A stretch of 8,706 bases of DNA from Acidobacteriota bacterium (GCA_020200195.1 JAIVJE010000313.1:1-8706), one strand, 5' to 3'. Shown: positions 1-5,832, counted from the first letter of the stretch. Translations and numbers: made by a program. Notes: generated by a model from the letters alone, not told the origin.

Positions 1-492
1 GGCGTAGGCACAGCCCATCATCGCGAACTGTACGAGATGGTGGGGCCGGCACTCGACCGTTGCACCGCAGTCGAGGAGCACAGCCGGCTGACGGCGAGTG
101 GGAATAATCGTCACCAATGCGGGACGATCGACACCGGGAAGCCGGCCGAAGGCGGCGTGAGCCGCCATGACCGACGCGCCGGTATGGCCGGCGCTGAACA
201 GCGCAGCCGCCTCGCCGTCGCGCACGGCTTCGGCCGCCAGCCGGATCGAGGCACGGGGCTTGCGGCGCAAGGCGGCGGCAGCAGGCTCCCCCATGCCGAT
301 CCAGTCTGGCGCTTCGTGAATACGGACGTCGAGGGAGGAAAGGCCGGGGTGGCGGGACAGCTCCTGCTCAATCGTCGCGCGGGGCCCGACGAGCACGAGC
401 CCAATCTGGAGATGCCGCGCGGCCACGAGCGACCCGTCGATGATGCGTCCGGGCCCGTCGTCGCCGCCCATCGCATCAATGGCGATACGCAA
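1..492 (-). CDS. plsX: Phosphate acyltransferase PlsX, N-terminal 164 residues (cut by window edge)
   Basis: PlsX converts acyl-ACP plus phosphate to acyl-phosphate, the donor for PlsY at the start of phospholipid synthesis; it is a peripheral membrane enzyme. The reading frame stays open from 492 to position 1. It shows the family N-terminus IAIDAMGGDDGP (residues 3-14), FSAGHTGA at about 115-122, LPGVDRPALVTIIPTRR at about 132-148, and LLDCGATVECRPHHLVQFA at about 152-170 of an approximate count. The family is usually 330-350 residues, so roughly half is missing beyond the left edge. The start is taken as TTG at 492-490, directly after and in frame with the rpmF stop TAA (493-495). No ATG precedes the family start; the first ATG is the one inside AMGG, which would remove conserved residues. 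The order yceD-rpmF-plsX is classical. Identity is firm; the start codon is inferred. Confidence 0.95.
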   Translation of the reverse strand, partial: MRIAIDAMGGDDGPGRIIDGSLVAARHLQIGLVLVGPRATIEQELSRHPGLSSLDVRIHEAPDWIGMGEPAAAALRRKPRASIRLAAEAVRDGEAAALFSAGHTGASVMAAHAAFGRLPGVDRPALVTIIPTRRQPAVLLDCGATVECRPHHLVQFAMMGCAYA

Positions 493-675
493 TTACGCTT
501 CTTCGACTTCTCGTACCTGACGCCCGTTGTAGTAGCCGCAGTGCGGGCACACCTGGTGCGGCGCTTTGGCTTCGCGGCATTGCGGGCAGCCGCTGACGGT
601 GACGGGCTTCAGGGCGTCGTGCGTGCGCCGCTTGGCCGTGCGCGTTTTCGAATGGCGGCGTTTCGGATTCGGCAT
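493..675 (-). CDS. rpmF: 50S ribosomal protein L32
   Basis: This is a small basic protein of the large ribosomal subunit, 60 residues, the normal size. It begins MPNPKRRHSKTR, the typical bL32 start, and carries two CxxC pairs (Cys30/Cys33 and Cys43/Cys46) that form the zinc ribbon of the zinc-binding (C+) version of this protein. The acidic tail VREVEEA follows. The ATG at 675-673 sits directly after the yceD stop TGA (678-676), giving TGAATG, and has a strong Shine-Dalgarno AAGGAG at 687-682 with 6 nt spacing. It lies between yceD and plsX, the standard operon. Because all four zinc ligands are present, one may expect a zinc-independent paralogue or Zur control elsewhere in the genome, but nothing in this window shows it. 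Confidence 0.97.
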   Translation of the reverse strand: MPNPKRRHSKTRTAKRRTHDALKPVTVSGCPQCREAKAPHQVCPHCGYYNGRQVREVEEA

Positions 676-1209
676 TCAGATCTCCTTCGGTCGATTCAGC
701 AGCCCCTTGAGCGGAGCAAGCCGGGGATCTTCCCACTTCGGCGCGCACCCGCAGTCGGCACGGTTCAAGTTCGCCCCACATTCCGCGCACAGCCCGCGGC
801 AGGCGGCGTCGCACAGCGGTTTCATCGGCAGCGCGAGCTGAAACTGCTCCCGCAGGAGTTCCGCGATGTCGAGCGTCCCGTCACGGTAAAACGCAGTCCC
901 CAGGTCCTCGTCCGCCAGTTCGCGCTCGTCGTCTCCCTGATTCTCCGTCTGAGGAAGATACTGCAGGTCGCACTCCACCTCGACCGGAACCTCGAAGGGC
1001 TCGATACAGCGGCTGCACGACAGCTCGAGGCGCGTCACTGCGCGGCCGCTGACACGGAAGGTGTCCGCACGGACCTTCTGCACGTCCATCGAGACTACGA
1101 CCGGCGCCGCGACTCGATAGTCATCGTCCGGTGGGTCGAACGCAGACGGCTGGAACGTCCGGTCAACGCGCGCTCGGGGCCCGTGCAGGTTGTTGAGGTC
1201 GAGCAGCAT
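676..1209 (-). CDS. yceD: YceD / DUF177 family protein (23S rRNA accumulation protein)
   Basis: This 177-residue protein belongs to the YceD (DUF177) family, whose members are encoded next to rpmF and are linked to 23S rRNA accumulation; the biochemical role is not settled. Visible features are the CSRCIEPF motif (Cys65, Cys68), the acidic middle (about 88-104), the DLGTAFY/DIAELLREQ segment (102-123) and a Cys-rich C-terminus (Cys133, 137, 141, 144, 153, 155) with CRGLCAECGANLN, which looks like a metal-binding knuckle. The start chosen is ATG at 1209. A TTG at 1239 would add ten residues but falls on the predicted transcription start of the TATAAT promoter, so it is unlikely. It is the first gene of the yceD-rpmF-plsX operon and is followed directly by rpmF (TGAATG). 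Confidence 0.9.
   Translation of the reverse strand: MLLDLNNLHGPRARVDRTFQPSAFDPPDDDYRVAAPVVVSMDVQKVRADTFRVSGRAVTRLELSCSRCIEPFEVPVEVECDLQYLPQTENQGDDERELADEDLGTAFYRDGTLDIAELLREQFQLALPMKPLCDAACRGLCAECGANLNRADCGCAPKWEDPRLAPLKGLLNRPKEI
682..687 (-). promoter_or_regulatory. Shine-Dalgarno of rpmF
   Basis: AAGGAG on the minus strand lies 6 nt before the rpmF ATG, inside the last codons of yceD. It is one of the best ribosome binding sites in the window and fixes the rpmF start. Confidence 0.85.
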
Positions 1210-1245
1210 GTATCTAACCGGCCCGGACCCGTCGGGCAACCCGCA

Positions 1246-1251
1246 ATTATA
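1246..1251 (-). promoter_or_regulatory. Candidate -10 box for the yceD-rpmF-plsX operon
   Basis: A perfect TATAAT reads on the minus strand at 1251-1246, in the only gap (65 nt, 1210-1274) between dgt and yceD. Transcription would start near 1238, giving a leader of about 29 nt before the ATG at 1209. No good -35 hexamer is found at 16-18 nt spacing (the best is GACCCA or CGACCC). A short dyad, CAATT-N9-AATTG (1262-1244), flanks the box and could bind a regulator or be chance. The context GTTATAATTGC is nearly the same as at the tonB-like gene (5762-5767). Confidence 0.55.
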
Positions 1252-1274
1252 ACCCGGAATTGACGAGTGGGTCG

Positions 1275-2324
1275 TTAGAGATCCCGGAGGGACACCCAGG
1301 GCTTGGGCACGAAGAGTTGTTCGTACAGGCTGACCGCGAACCGGTCCGTCATGCCGGCCAGGAAGTCGCGGGCGGCGGCGTCGAGCCCTTCCGCCTCCAC
1401 GGTGCGACGGTCCAAAAACTCGGCCGGGCGCTCCCGAATCTTGTCCCAGAGTCCGCCCAGCACACCCGCAGCTTTACGGAACTCCGCCGTCGCGATCTGA
1501 TTCTCGTACACAGCCTCGAAGAGGAAACTGCGCAACCCGACGGTGGCGTCGAGCATCGGACCGCTCATACAGACCTCGCCGAGCCCTCCGGCCAGCGTCT
1601 GCACCACCACGTCGGTCACCATCCGCCCGATTCGCTCCGAGGAGGTCGCGCCGAGCACCTCCACTCGATCTCGGGGTAACGAGTCGTGGGTCAGAATCCC
1701 GGCCCGCACAGCGTCGTCAATATCGTGGTTGACGTACGCGATGATGTCCGCCACGCGTGCAATCTGTCCTTCAAGGGTGCTCGCGCGATGTGCCGCGTCG
1801 GCGCCCACCGGCATTCCATTCTTTCCCTTCGAGTGCCGTGCGATGCCGTCGCGCACCTCCCAGGTCAGGTTCAGCCCCTGCCCATCGTGCTCCAGGACGT
1901 CGACGATTCGCAGGCTCTGTTCGTAATGGTTGAAGCCGCCCGGGATGAGATCGCTGAGCACCCGTTCTCCCGCATGACCGAACGGCGTGTGTCCGAGGTC
2001 GTGTCCCAACGCGATCGCTTCCGTCAGTTCCTCATTGAGCCGAAGTACTTTGGCGATGCTGCGCGCAATCTGGGACACCTCGAGTGTGTGGGTCAGCCGA
2101 GTCCGATAGTGATCGCCCGTAGGCGCGAAAAAGACCTGCGTCTTGTGCTTCAACCGGCGAAACGCCTTACAGTGAATGATGCGATCGCGATCGCGTTGGA
2201 AGGCCGGCCGGATGGCGTCTTCCACTTCCGGCCGGAGGCGCCCGCGAGTGTCGGCGCTCTTGGCCGCCTGCGGTGCGAGCGTCTCGCGCTCGCGCTGTTC
2301 GAGTTGCTCGCGAATCGACGTCAT
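1275..2324 (-). CDS. dgt: dGTP triphosphohydrolase-like protein (HD superfamily)
   Basis: This 349-residue HD-domain enzyme resembles bacterial dNTP triphosphohydrolases, which cut dNTPs, classically dGTP, to deoxynucleoside plus triphosphate. Visible motifs are RDRIIHCKAFRRLKHKTQVF (46-65), RTRLTHTLEV with the first metal His79, GHDLGHTPFGHAGE (107-120) with the HD pair His108/Asp109 plus His112 and His117, and VADIIAYVNHD (191-201) with the final metal Asp193. Length and motifs match the shorter Dgt-like type 2 family (about 330-400 aa) rather than the roughly 500-residue E. coli enzyme, so the preferred dNTP is uncertain. The ATG at 2324 follows the deoB TGA with no gap (TGAATG), which suggests coupled translation; only a distant AGGGA serves as a possible ribosome site. 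It is the last gene of the miaA-hfq-deoB-dgt group. No clear terminator follows. Confidence 0.92.
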   Translation of the reverse strand: MTSIREQLEQRERETLAPQAAKSADTRGRLRPEVEDAIRPAFQRDRDRIIHCKAFRRLKHKTQVFFAPTGDHYRTRLTHTLEVSQIARSIAKVLRLNEELTEAIALGHDLGHTPFGHAGERVLSDLIPGGFNHYEQSLRIVDVLEHDGQGLNLTWEVRDGIARHSKGKNGMPVGADAAHRASTLEGQIARVADIIAYVNHDIDDAVRAGILTHDSLPRDRVEVLGATSSERIGRMVTDVVVQTLAGGLGEVCMSGPMLDATVGLRSFLFEAVYENQIATAEFRKAAGVLGGLWDKIRERPAEFLDRRTVEAEGLDAAARDFLAGMTDRFAVSLYEQLFVPKPWVSLRDL

Positions 2325-3497
2325 TCAGGCAAGTATGTCCCTGAGGAAGCTGACGCCATTGCCGAGCGGCGTGACCCGAAACAGGTCGGCAAGCGTCTGG
2401 CCGAGGTCGGCAAACGTCGAACGGAGCCCCAGGTCGACTCCGGGCCGCACCGCGGGACTGACGACGAACAGCGGGACATGTTCGCGTGAGTGATCGGTGC
2501 TCGGCGTAGTGGGATCGTTGCCGTGATCGGCGGTAATCACGAGGAGGTCGCGCGGACCGATGCGCTGCAGCAGCGATGTCAAACGCACGTCGAATCGCTC
2601 GAGGTTCGCCGCGTATCCGGCCGTATCGTTGCGGTGCCCGTGGACGGTGTCGAAGTCCACGAGATTGGCGAAGATGAGACCGCGCCGCGTGGACTGCATC
2701 GCGCTCTCAATCCGGTTCATCCCGTCCTCGTCGCTGACCGTATGAATGGCCGTCGTGATGCCCCGCCCCGCAAACAGGTCCTCGACCTTGCCGATAGCGA
2801 CGACGGGTAGCCCGGCCTCTGTGAGCCGATCCAGCAGCGTTGGTGCAAATGGAGTGAGAGCGAAGTCCTTCCGGTTGGCCGTGCGCGTGAACTGCCCATC
2901 GGAGCCGATGAACGGCCGCGCGATCACGCGGCCAACCCCGACGCCACGCGCGGCCACTTCGTACGCAATCTCACACAAGCGATAGAGCTCGGGGACCGGA
3001 ATTACGTCCTCGTGCGCGGCGATCTGAAACACGCTGTCCGCCGAGGTGTACACGATGGGAGAGCCGGTGCGCAGGTGTTCGGGGCCGAGCTCGATGATGA
3101 TGGCCGTGCCAGAGGCAGCTTTGTTGCCGATCGTGGCCCTGCCGATGCGTCGCTCGAACTCGGAGATGATTGGCGTGGGGAATCCGTCCGGGAAGACCGG
3201 GAAAGGATGATCGAGCACGAGGCCCATCAGCTCCCAGTGCCCGGTGACCGAGTCCTTCCCAGGCGAGCGCTCCGCCATCCGGCCGAATGCTCCCGAGGGA
3301 GGGTCGGGTTGACCGACACCCACGGCTGGTGCCACGCGATCCAGTCCCAGCCGCCGCAGCGCCGGGAGACGGAGCGGGATGGCGCGCGCGATGTTGCCGA
3401 GCGTGTCGCTGCCCTGATCCCCGTACTCACCTGCGTCAGGCAATGCCCCGACGCCGACGCCGTCGAGGACGATCAGGATCACGCGATCGGGCCGCAC
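2325..3497 (-). CDS. deoB: Phosphopentomutase
   Basis: DeoB interconverts (deoxy)ribose-1-phosphate and (deoxy)ribose-5-phosphate in nucleoside salvage; it is a cytosolic, Mn-dependent member of the alkaline phosphatase superfamily. The 390-residue length is normal. Visible are ILIVLDGVGVG (7-17) with metal Asp12, the catalytic segment GKDSVTGHWELMG (80-92), NKAASGT (125-131), IVYTSADSVFQIAAHE (148-163), ARPFIG (193-198), NLVDFDTVHGHRND (278-291), TADHGNDPT (322-330) and STDHSREH (333-340). The phospho-acceptor position (Thr85 in the Bacillus cereus enzyme) is Ser83 here. The start is GTG at 3497; an AGGAGG lies directly against it, which is too close for a usual site, and an in-frame GTG at 3482 is the alternative. 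It lies 9 nt after hfq and touches dgt. Confidence 0.95.
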   Translation of the reverse strand: MRPDRVILIVLDGVGVGALPDAGEYGDQGSDTLGNIARAIPLRLPALRRLGLDRVAPAVGVGQPDPPSGAFGRMAERSPGKDSVTGHWELMGLVLDHPFPVFPDGFPTPIISEFERRIGRATIGNKAASGTAIIIELGPEHLRTGSPIVYTSADSVFQIAAHEDVIPVPELYRLCEIAYEVAARGVGVGRVIARPFIGSDGQFTRTANRKDFALTPFAPTLLDRLTEAGLPVVAIGKVEDLFAGRGITTAIHTVSDEDGMNRIESAMQSTRRGLIFANLVDFDTVHGHRNDTAGYAANLERFDVRLTSLLQRIGPRDLLVITADHGNDPTTPSTDHSREHVPLFVVSPAVRPGVDLGLRSTFADLGQTLADLFRVTPLGNGVSFLRDILA

Positions 3498-3503
3498 CCT
3501 CCT
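3498..3503 (-). promoter_or_regulatory. AGGAGG abutting the deoB GTG (unusual ribosome site)
   Basis: A perfect AGGAGG fills the hfq-deoB gap but has zero spacing to the first GTG (3497) and 15 nt to the next in-frame GTG (3482). Neither is ideal, so the true deoB start, or deoB translation efficiency, is uncertain. A GAGGG inside the end of hfq (13 nt before the GTG) may serve instead. Confidence 0.5.
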
Positions 3504-3506
3504 GCG

Positions 3507-3770
3507 TCAGCCCTCGTGCGTCGAAAAATAATTGGTCATCGTCCGGGGAGAGCGGATGGTCGCGATCGCGTGTTTGAACACCATGTGATCGGCGCCGCCG
3601 TACTCGATGATGATGGCGAAGCGATCGAAGTTCTTGACGCGGCACTCGAAGTCGCTGCCGTCCATGAGGCGGATGTGTACGGGCAACTTCTCGCGGCGCG
3701 CGTAGTTCAGGAACACGTCCTGGATGTTCGGCTGGGAGTGGGCTGGCTTCGACTCACGTGTTTGAGGCAT
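3507..3770 (-). CDS. hfq: RNA chaperone Hfq, divergent distal face
   Basis: Hfq is a ring-shaped Sm-like RNA chaperone that pairs small RNAs with mRNAs. The 87-residue protein has an N-terminal extension of about 14 residues, then NIQDVFLNYARREKLPV (15-31, Sm1 start), FDRFAIIIEY (48-57) and the Sm2 motif MVFKHAIATI (63-72). Proximal-face residues are mostly kept: Gln17, Phe51, Lys66 and His67; the YKH Tyr is Phe65 and E. coli Gln41 is Arg50. The rim keeps Arg25/Arg26. The distal-face strand is IRLMDGSDFE instead of the E. coli IYLVNGIKLQ, so Tyr25 becomes Arg34 and Lys31 becomes Asp40. The C-terminus is short. The ATG at 3770 lies 17 nt inside the miaA end, with GGAGAG at 3784-3779 and 8 nt spacing. 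miaA-hfq adjacency is conserved in many bacteria and supports the call. Confidence 0.9.
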   Translation of the reverse strand: MPQTRESKPAHSQPNIQDVFLNYARREKLPVHIRLMDGSDFECRVKNFDRFAIIIEYGGADHMVFKHAIATIRSPRTMTNYFSTHEG

Positions 3771-4701
3771 TGCGACGGCTCTCCATGGCCGCCAGGATGC
3801 GGGCGACCTCCTCCAGAGTCTCCTCCCGTTCGCCTGCGGCGGGAATCCACTGTAGGTTAGGCTCTTTCCTGAACCAGATCAACTGGCGGCGTGCATACTG
3901 ACGGTTCTCCCGGATGATCAGTTCCCGGGTCGCACGCTCGTCACGAACCCCGTTGAGGTGCTCGAGCGTCTGGCGATAGACCAGCCCGCTGAACGGATGG
4001 GCGGTCGCGGGAAGCCCGGATGCGAGCAGCGTGCGAACCTCGTCCAGGATGCCTTGTTCGAACTGCGCGTCCACGCGTCGCGCCACCCGCATCGCCGTGT
4101 CCTCCGGCGGTATGTGGAGTGCAAAGGCGGCGGTCGTATATTCCGGCAGCGGCGACTCGGTCGCTGAGAAGTGTTCGGTGAGCGGGCGCCCGGTGAGGAA
4201 ATACACCTCGAGCGCACGGATGATACGTTTGCGATCGGCTGGCTGAATCCGTACGGCGGACGCCGGGTCGACGCGACTGAGCAGATGGTGCAGCGACGTG
4301 GAGCCGCGACGTTCGGCAATCCGATCGAGGCGCGCGCGCAACGCGGCGTCGCGGGCGGGACCTGGGAAAAATCCGCGGGTCAGCGCACGGTAATACAGCC
4401 CGGTGCCGCCGACCAGGATGGGCAGGCGTCCTCGGGCGGTGATCCCTCGGATCGCAGCCGATGCTTCCCGCGCGTATCGGGCCGCCGAGTACGCCTCGGT
4501 TGGGTCCGCGACGTCGATCATGTGGTGCGGAATGCCACGACGCTCAGCCAGCGGTACTTTGTCGGTCCCGATGTCGAAGCCACGATACACGGCAGTCGAG
4601 TCGCAGCTGACGACCTCTCCGCCGAACCGCTCGGCTAATGCGATGCCGAGCGCGCTCTTGCCGCACGCGGTCGGCCCGAGCACCGCAACCAGCAGCGGCA
4701 C
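3754..4701 (-). CDS. miaA: tRNA dimethylallyltransferase MiaA
   Basis: MiaA transfers the dimethylallyl group to N6 of A37 in tRNAs that read UNN codons. From GTG 4701 the protein has 315 residues, normal for the family. Motifs are the P-loop GPTACGKS (9-16; Cys where Ser is usual), CDSTAVYRGFDIGTDK (33-48, catalytic Asp34), GIPHHMIDVADP (56-67), ILVGGTGLYYRAL (95-107), DRKRIIRALEVY (156-167) and the C-terminal RQYARRQLIWFRKE. Two GTG starts are possible. 4725 lacks a ribosome site and overlaps the upstream 34-aa ORF by 23 nt. 4701 lies one base after that ORF's TGA, has a G-rich stretch (GGTGGCGGG) upstream, and gives the usual short N-terminus MPLLVAVLGPT, so I prefer it. The 3' end overlaps hfq by 17 nt. 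Confidence 0.95.
   Translation of the reverse strand: MPLLVAVLGPTACGKSALGIALAERFGGEVVSCDSTAVYRGFDIGTDKVPLAERRGIPHHMIDVADPTEAYSAARYAREASAAIRGITARGRLPILVGGTGLYYRALTRGFFPGPARDAALRARLDRIAERRGSTSLHHLLSRVDPASAVRIQPADRKRIIRALEVYFLTGRPLTEHFSATESPLPEYTTAAFALHIPPEDTAMRVARRVDAQFEQGILDEVRTLLASGLPATAHPFSGLVYRQTLEHLNGVRDERATRELIIRENRQYARRQLIWFRKEPNLQWIPAAGEREETLEEVARILAAMESRRNASNT
3779..3784 (-). promoter_or_regulatory. Shine-Dalgarno of hfq inside miaA
   Basis: GGAGAG lies 8 nt before the hfq ATG, within the last codons of miaA. It supports the overlapping start at 3770. Confidence 0.7.
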
Positions 4702-4702
4702 G

Positions 4703-4807
4703 TCAGCCCGCCACCCCGTACGCACACGCCCGGGCGAACGCGAGCGCGACGAGGGCGGCGAGCAGCATCAGCAGTCCGATCTGCTGCGTGCGCGTCGGCC
4801 ACGTCAT
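4703..4807 (-). CDS. Small single-helix membrane peptide, 34 aa, function unknown
   Basis: I do not recognise this peptide. It starts with MTWPTRTQQ, continues as a hydrophobic stretch from about residue 10 to 26 (IGLLMLLAALVALAFAR) and ends ACAYGVAG. It would be one transmembrane helix with a short polar N-terminus and almost no soluble part. Its ATG (4807-4805) overlaps the TGA of the TonB-like gene (4806-4804) as ATGA, and its own TGA ends one base before the preferred miaA GTG. It therefore exactly fills the roughly 100-nt space between the two genes. Almost every codon ends in G or C (32 of 34 by eye), as in the neighbouring real genes. No strong Shine-Dalgarno is seen, so it would depend on coupling to the upstream gene. 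It could be a partner of the TonB-like protein, or an uncoded linker. Confidence 0.5.
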   Translation of the reverse strand: MTWPTRTQQIGLLMLLAALVALAFARACAYGVAG

Positions 4808-5748
4808 AGCGTCGGGGGCTGCTCGTTGAAATAGAAAGTGACGGTGAAGAAAGCGCGGTCGTCCGGGTATTCCGCGGGCAGGGGAAGCGTAGGGTTCGAC
4901 GTCAAGATCGCGTTGCGCGCCGAAAGGTTGAACGACTCGATCGACGAGGGCCGAAGGATCGTCACATCCGTGATCCGACCGTCCCGATGGATGTAGAACG
5001 TGATCACCACGTGACCACGCAGGGTCATCGCCGCCATCGGAATGAACCAGTTGCGGCGTACCTGCGCGACGAACCGGCGGAGCCATGGCCCGAAGTCGAC
5101 GCCTTTCGTGTCGAACTGGATCGACGGGGCAATCTCTGGAAGTCCGCCTCCCTGGAGGTTGGAGAAGCTGTCCTTCTGTGCGTACTTCTGTACGTTGCGA
5201 ATCGCGTCGGCAATCACGCCGACCGCTGGGCCGCGTGCCGTGTCCGCCGATCGGGGCTGTGCCGCCGCGTCGGCGGTGGGGAGCGGCAGCCGCGACGGTT
5301 CAGCAACAGCCGGTTGCGGCGCCGGCTCCGAAGGACCTGGCGATTCCGTACGCGTGTGCACGGCCGGTGCGGCCTCGACCATCTCCGGAGTGTTGCCGCG
5401 CGAGAACGGCAGCCGGTTCGTCGGATTGCGGCTCCGCTCGACGGTGCGCGCGCGCCGGTCCTGATCCGACAAATCGGCCCGCGGCGGCGGGGGCGCGCGG
5501 ACGTCTCGCAACGGCTCGACGAAGACAAACCGTGCCGACTGCCGCTCCATCTCGCGCTGGCGCTGTTCGGCCAGTTGCTGCTGCTGCTTCGCGATCATGG
5601 CCTGTACCCACGGCATTTTCGGCGCGAGCAACAGCAGGATCCACAGTCCGAGGTACACGATGATGGTGAACATCACCACTTCGCGCCGCGACAGCGGGCT
5701 CACGATGGACGGCGTGTCCGGCCGATTGTCCTCGAAGTCGAAGTACAT
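4804..5748 (-). CDS. TonB-family energy transducer (TonB/TolA C-terminal domain)
   Basis: This 314-residue protein is predicted to carry inner-membrane energy to outer-membrane transporters or to act in an envelope complex. The layout is a cytoplasmic N-terminus of about 24 residues (MYFDFEDNRPDTP...), one transmembrane helix at about 25-42 (VVMFTIIVYLGLWILLLL), a Gln/Glu/Arg-rich segment likely to be helical (50-71), a long Pro/Ala-rich periplasmic spacer (about 85-175), and a C-terminal TonB/TolA-like domain (about 220-308) with VRRNWFIPMAAM, GHVVITFYIHRDGRITDVTILRPS and the closing FFTVTFYFNEQ. No ExbB or ExbD is in the window. It starts at ATG 5748, only about 7 nt after the predicted transcription start, with no ribosome site, so translation may be almost leaderless. 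It opens a new unit after ubiE and is coupled by ATGA to the 34-aa peptide. The exact partner receptor cannot be told from sequence. Confidence 0.85.
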   Translation of the reverse strand: MYFDFEDNRPDTPSIVSPLSRREVVMFTIIVYLGLWILLLLAPKMPWVQAMIAKQQQQLAEQRQREMERQSARFVFVEPLRDVRAPPPPRADLSDQDRRARTVERSRNPTNRLPFSRGNTPEMVEAAPAVHTRTESPGPSEPAPQPAVAEPSRLPLPTADAAAQPRSADTARGPAVGVIADAIRNVQKYAQKDSFSNLQGGGLPEIAPSIQFDTKGVDFGPWLRRFVAQVRRNWFIPMAAMTLRGHVVITFYIHRDGRITDVTILRPSSIESFNLSARNAILTSNPTLPLPAEYPDDRAFFTVTFYFNEQPPTL

Positions 5749-5761
5749 CAGGGATTTAGCG

Positions 5762-5767
5762 ATTATA
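5762..5767 (-). promoter_or_regulatory. Candidate -10 box of the tonB-like gene
   Basis: A perfect TATAAT (5767-5762, minus strand) lies in the 84-nt gap after ubiE. At 17 nt spacing the -35 position (5790-5785) reads CTGCGA, a 3 of 6 match to TTGACA. Transcription would begin near 5755, leaving a leader of about 7 nt before the ATG at 5748. The flanks match those of the yceD operon site (GTTATAAT, any base, GC). Confidence 0.55.
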
Positions 5768-5788
5768 ACGGAGGTTCGGCGGTTTCGC

Positions 5789-5826
5789 AGCTCGAGCGCC
5801 CCGGGCAGTGGAGCGACGCGCGAGCT
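5789..5826 (-). other. Imperfect inverted repeat after ubiE
   Basis: The arms AGCTCG-x-GCG and CGC-x-CGAGCT (one mismatch) enclose an 18-nt GC-rich loop. The element lies 7 nt past the ubiE stop and touches the -35 position of the tonB-like promoter. There is no T-run after it, so it is not a standard intrinsic terminator. It may be a weak terminator stem, a regulator site, or chance in GC-rich DNA. Confidence 0.3.
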
Positions 5827-5832
5827 GTGACG

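Noticed and set aside
1210..1239. TTG start for yceD ten codons upstream
   Set aside because: It coincides with the predicted transcription start from the TATAAT box, and the added residues are not typical of the family.
37..1263. A 408-codon open frame on the plus strand
   Set aside because: It runs antisense through plsX, rpmF and yceD, has low-complexity Arg/Ala/Val-rich composition and no recognisable motif; it is a GC-rich shadow.
1210..1274. Intrinsic terminator after dgt
   Set aside because: Only short GC-rich complementarities (CGGG-TTG-CCCG) are seen, with no T-run on the minus strand.
1275..2324. Dgt as part of an antiphage dNTP-depletion system
   Set aside because: The neighbours are housekeeping genes and no defence-associated partner, recombinase or atypical composition is visible.
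3012..3860. A 282-codon plus-strand open frame across deoB, hfq and miaA
   Set aside because: It is antisense to three clear genes and has no family features.
4702..4725. GTG start for miaA at 4725
   Set aside because: It has no ribosome site and adds eight residues before the usual MiaA N-terminus; the GTG at 4701 fits better, although 4725 cannot be excluded.
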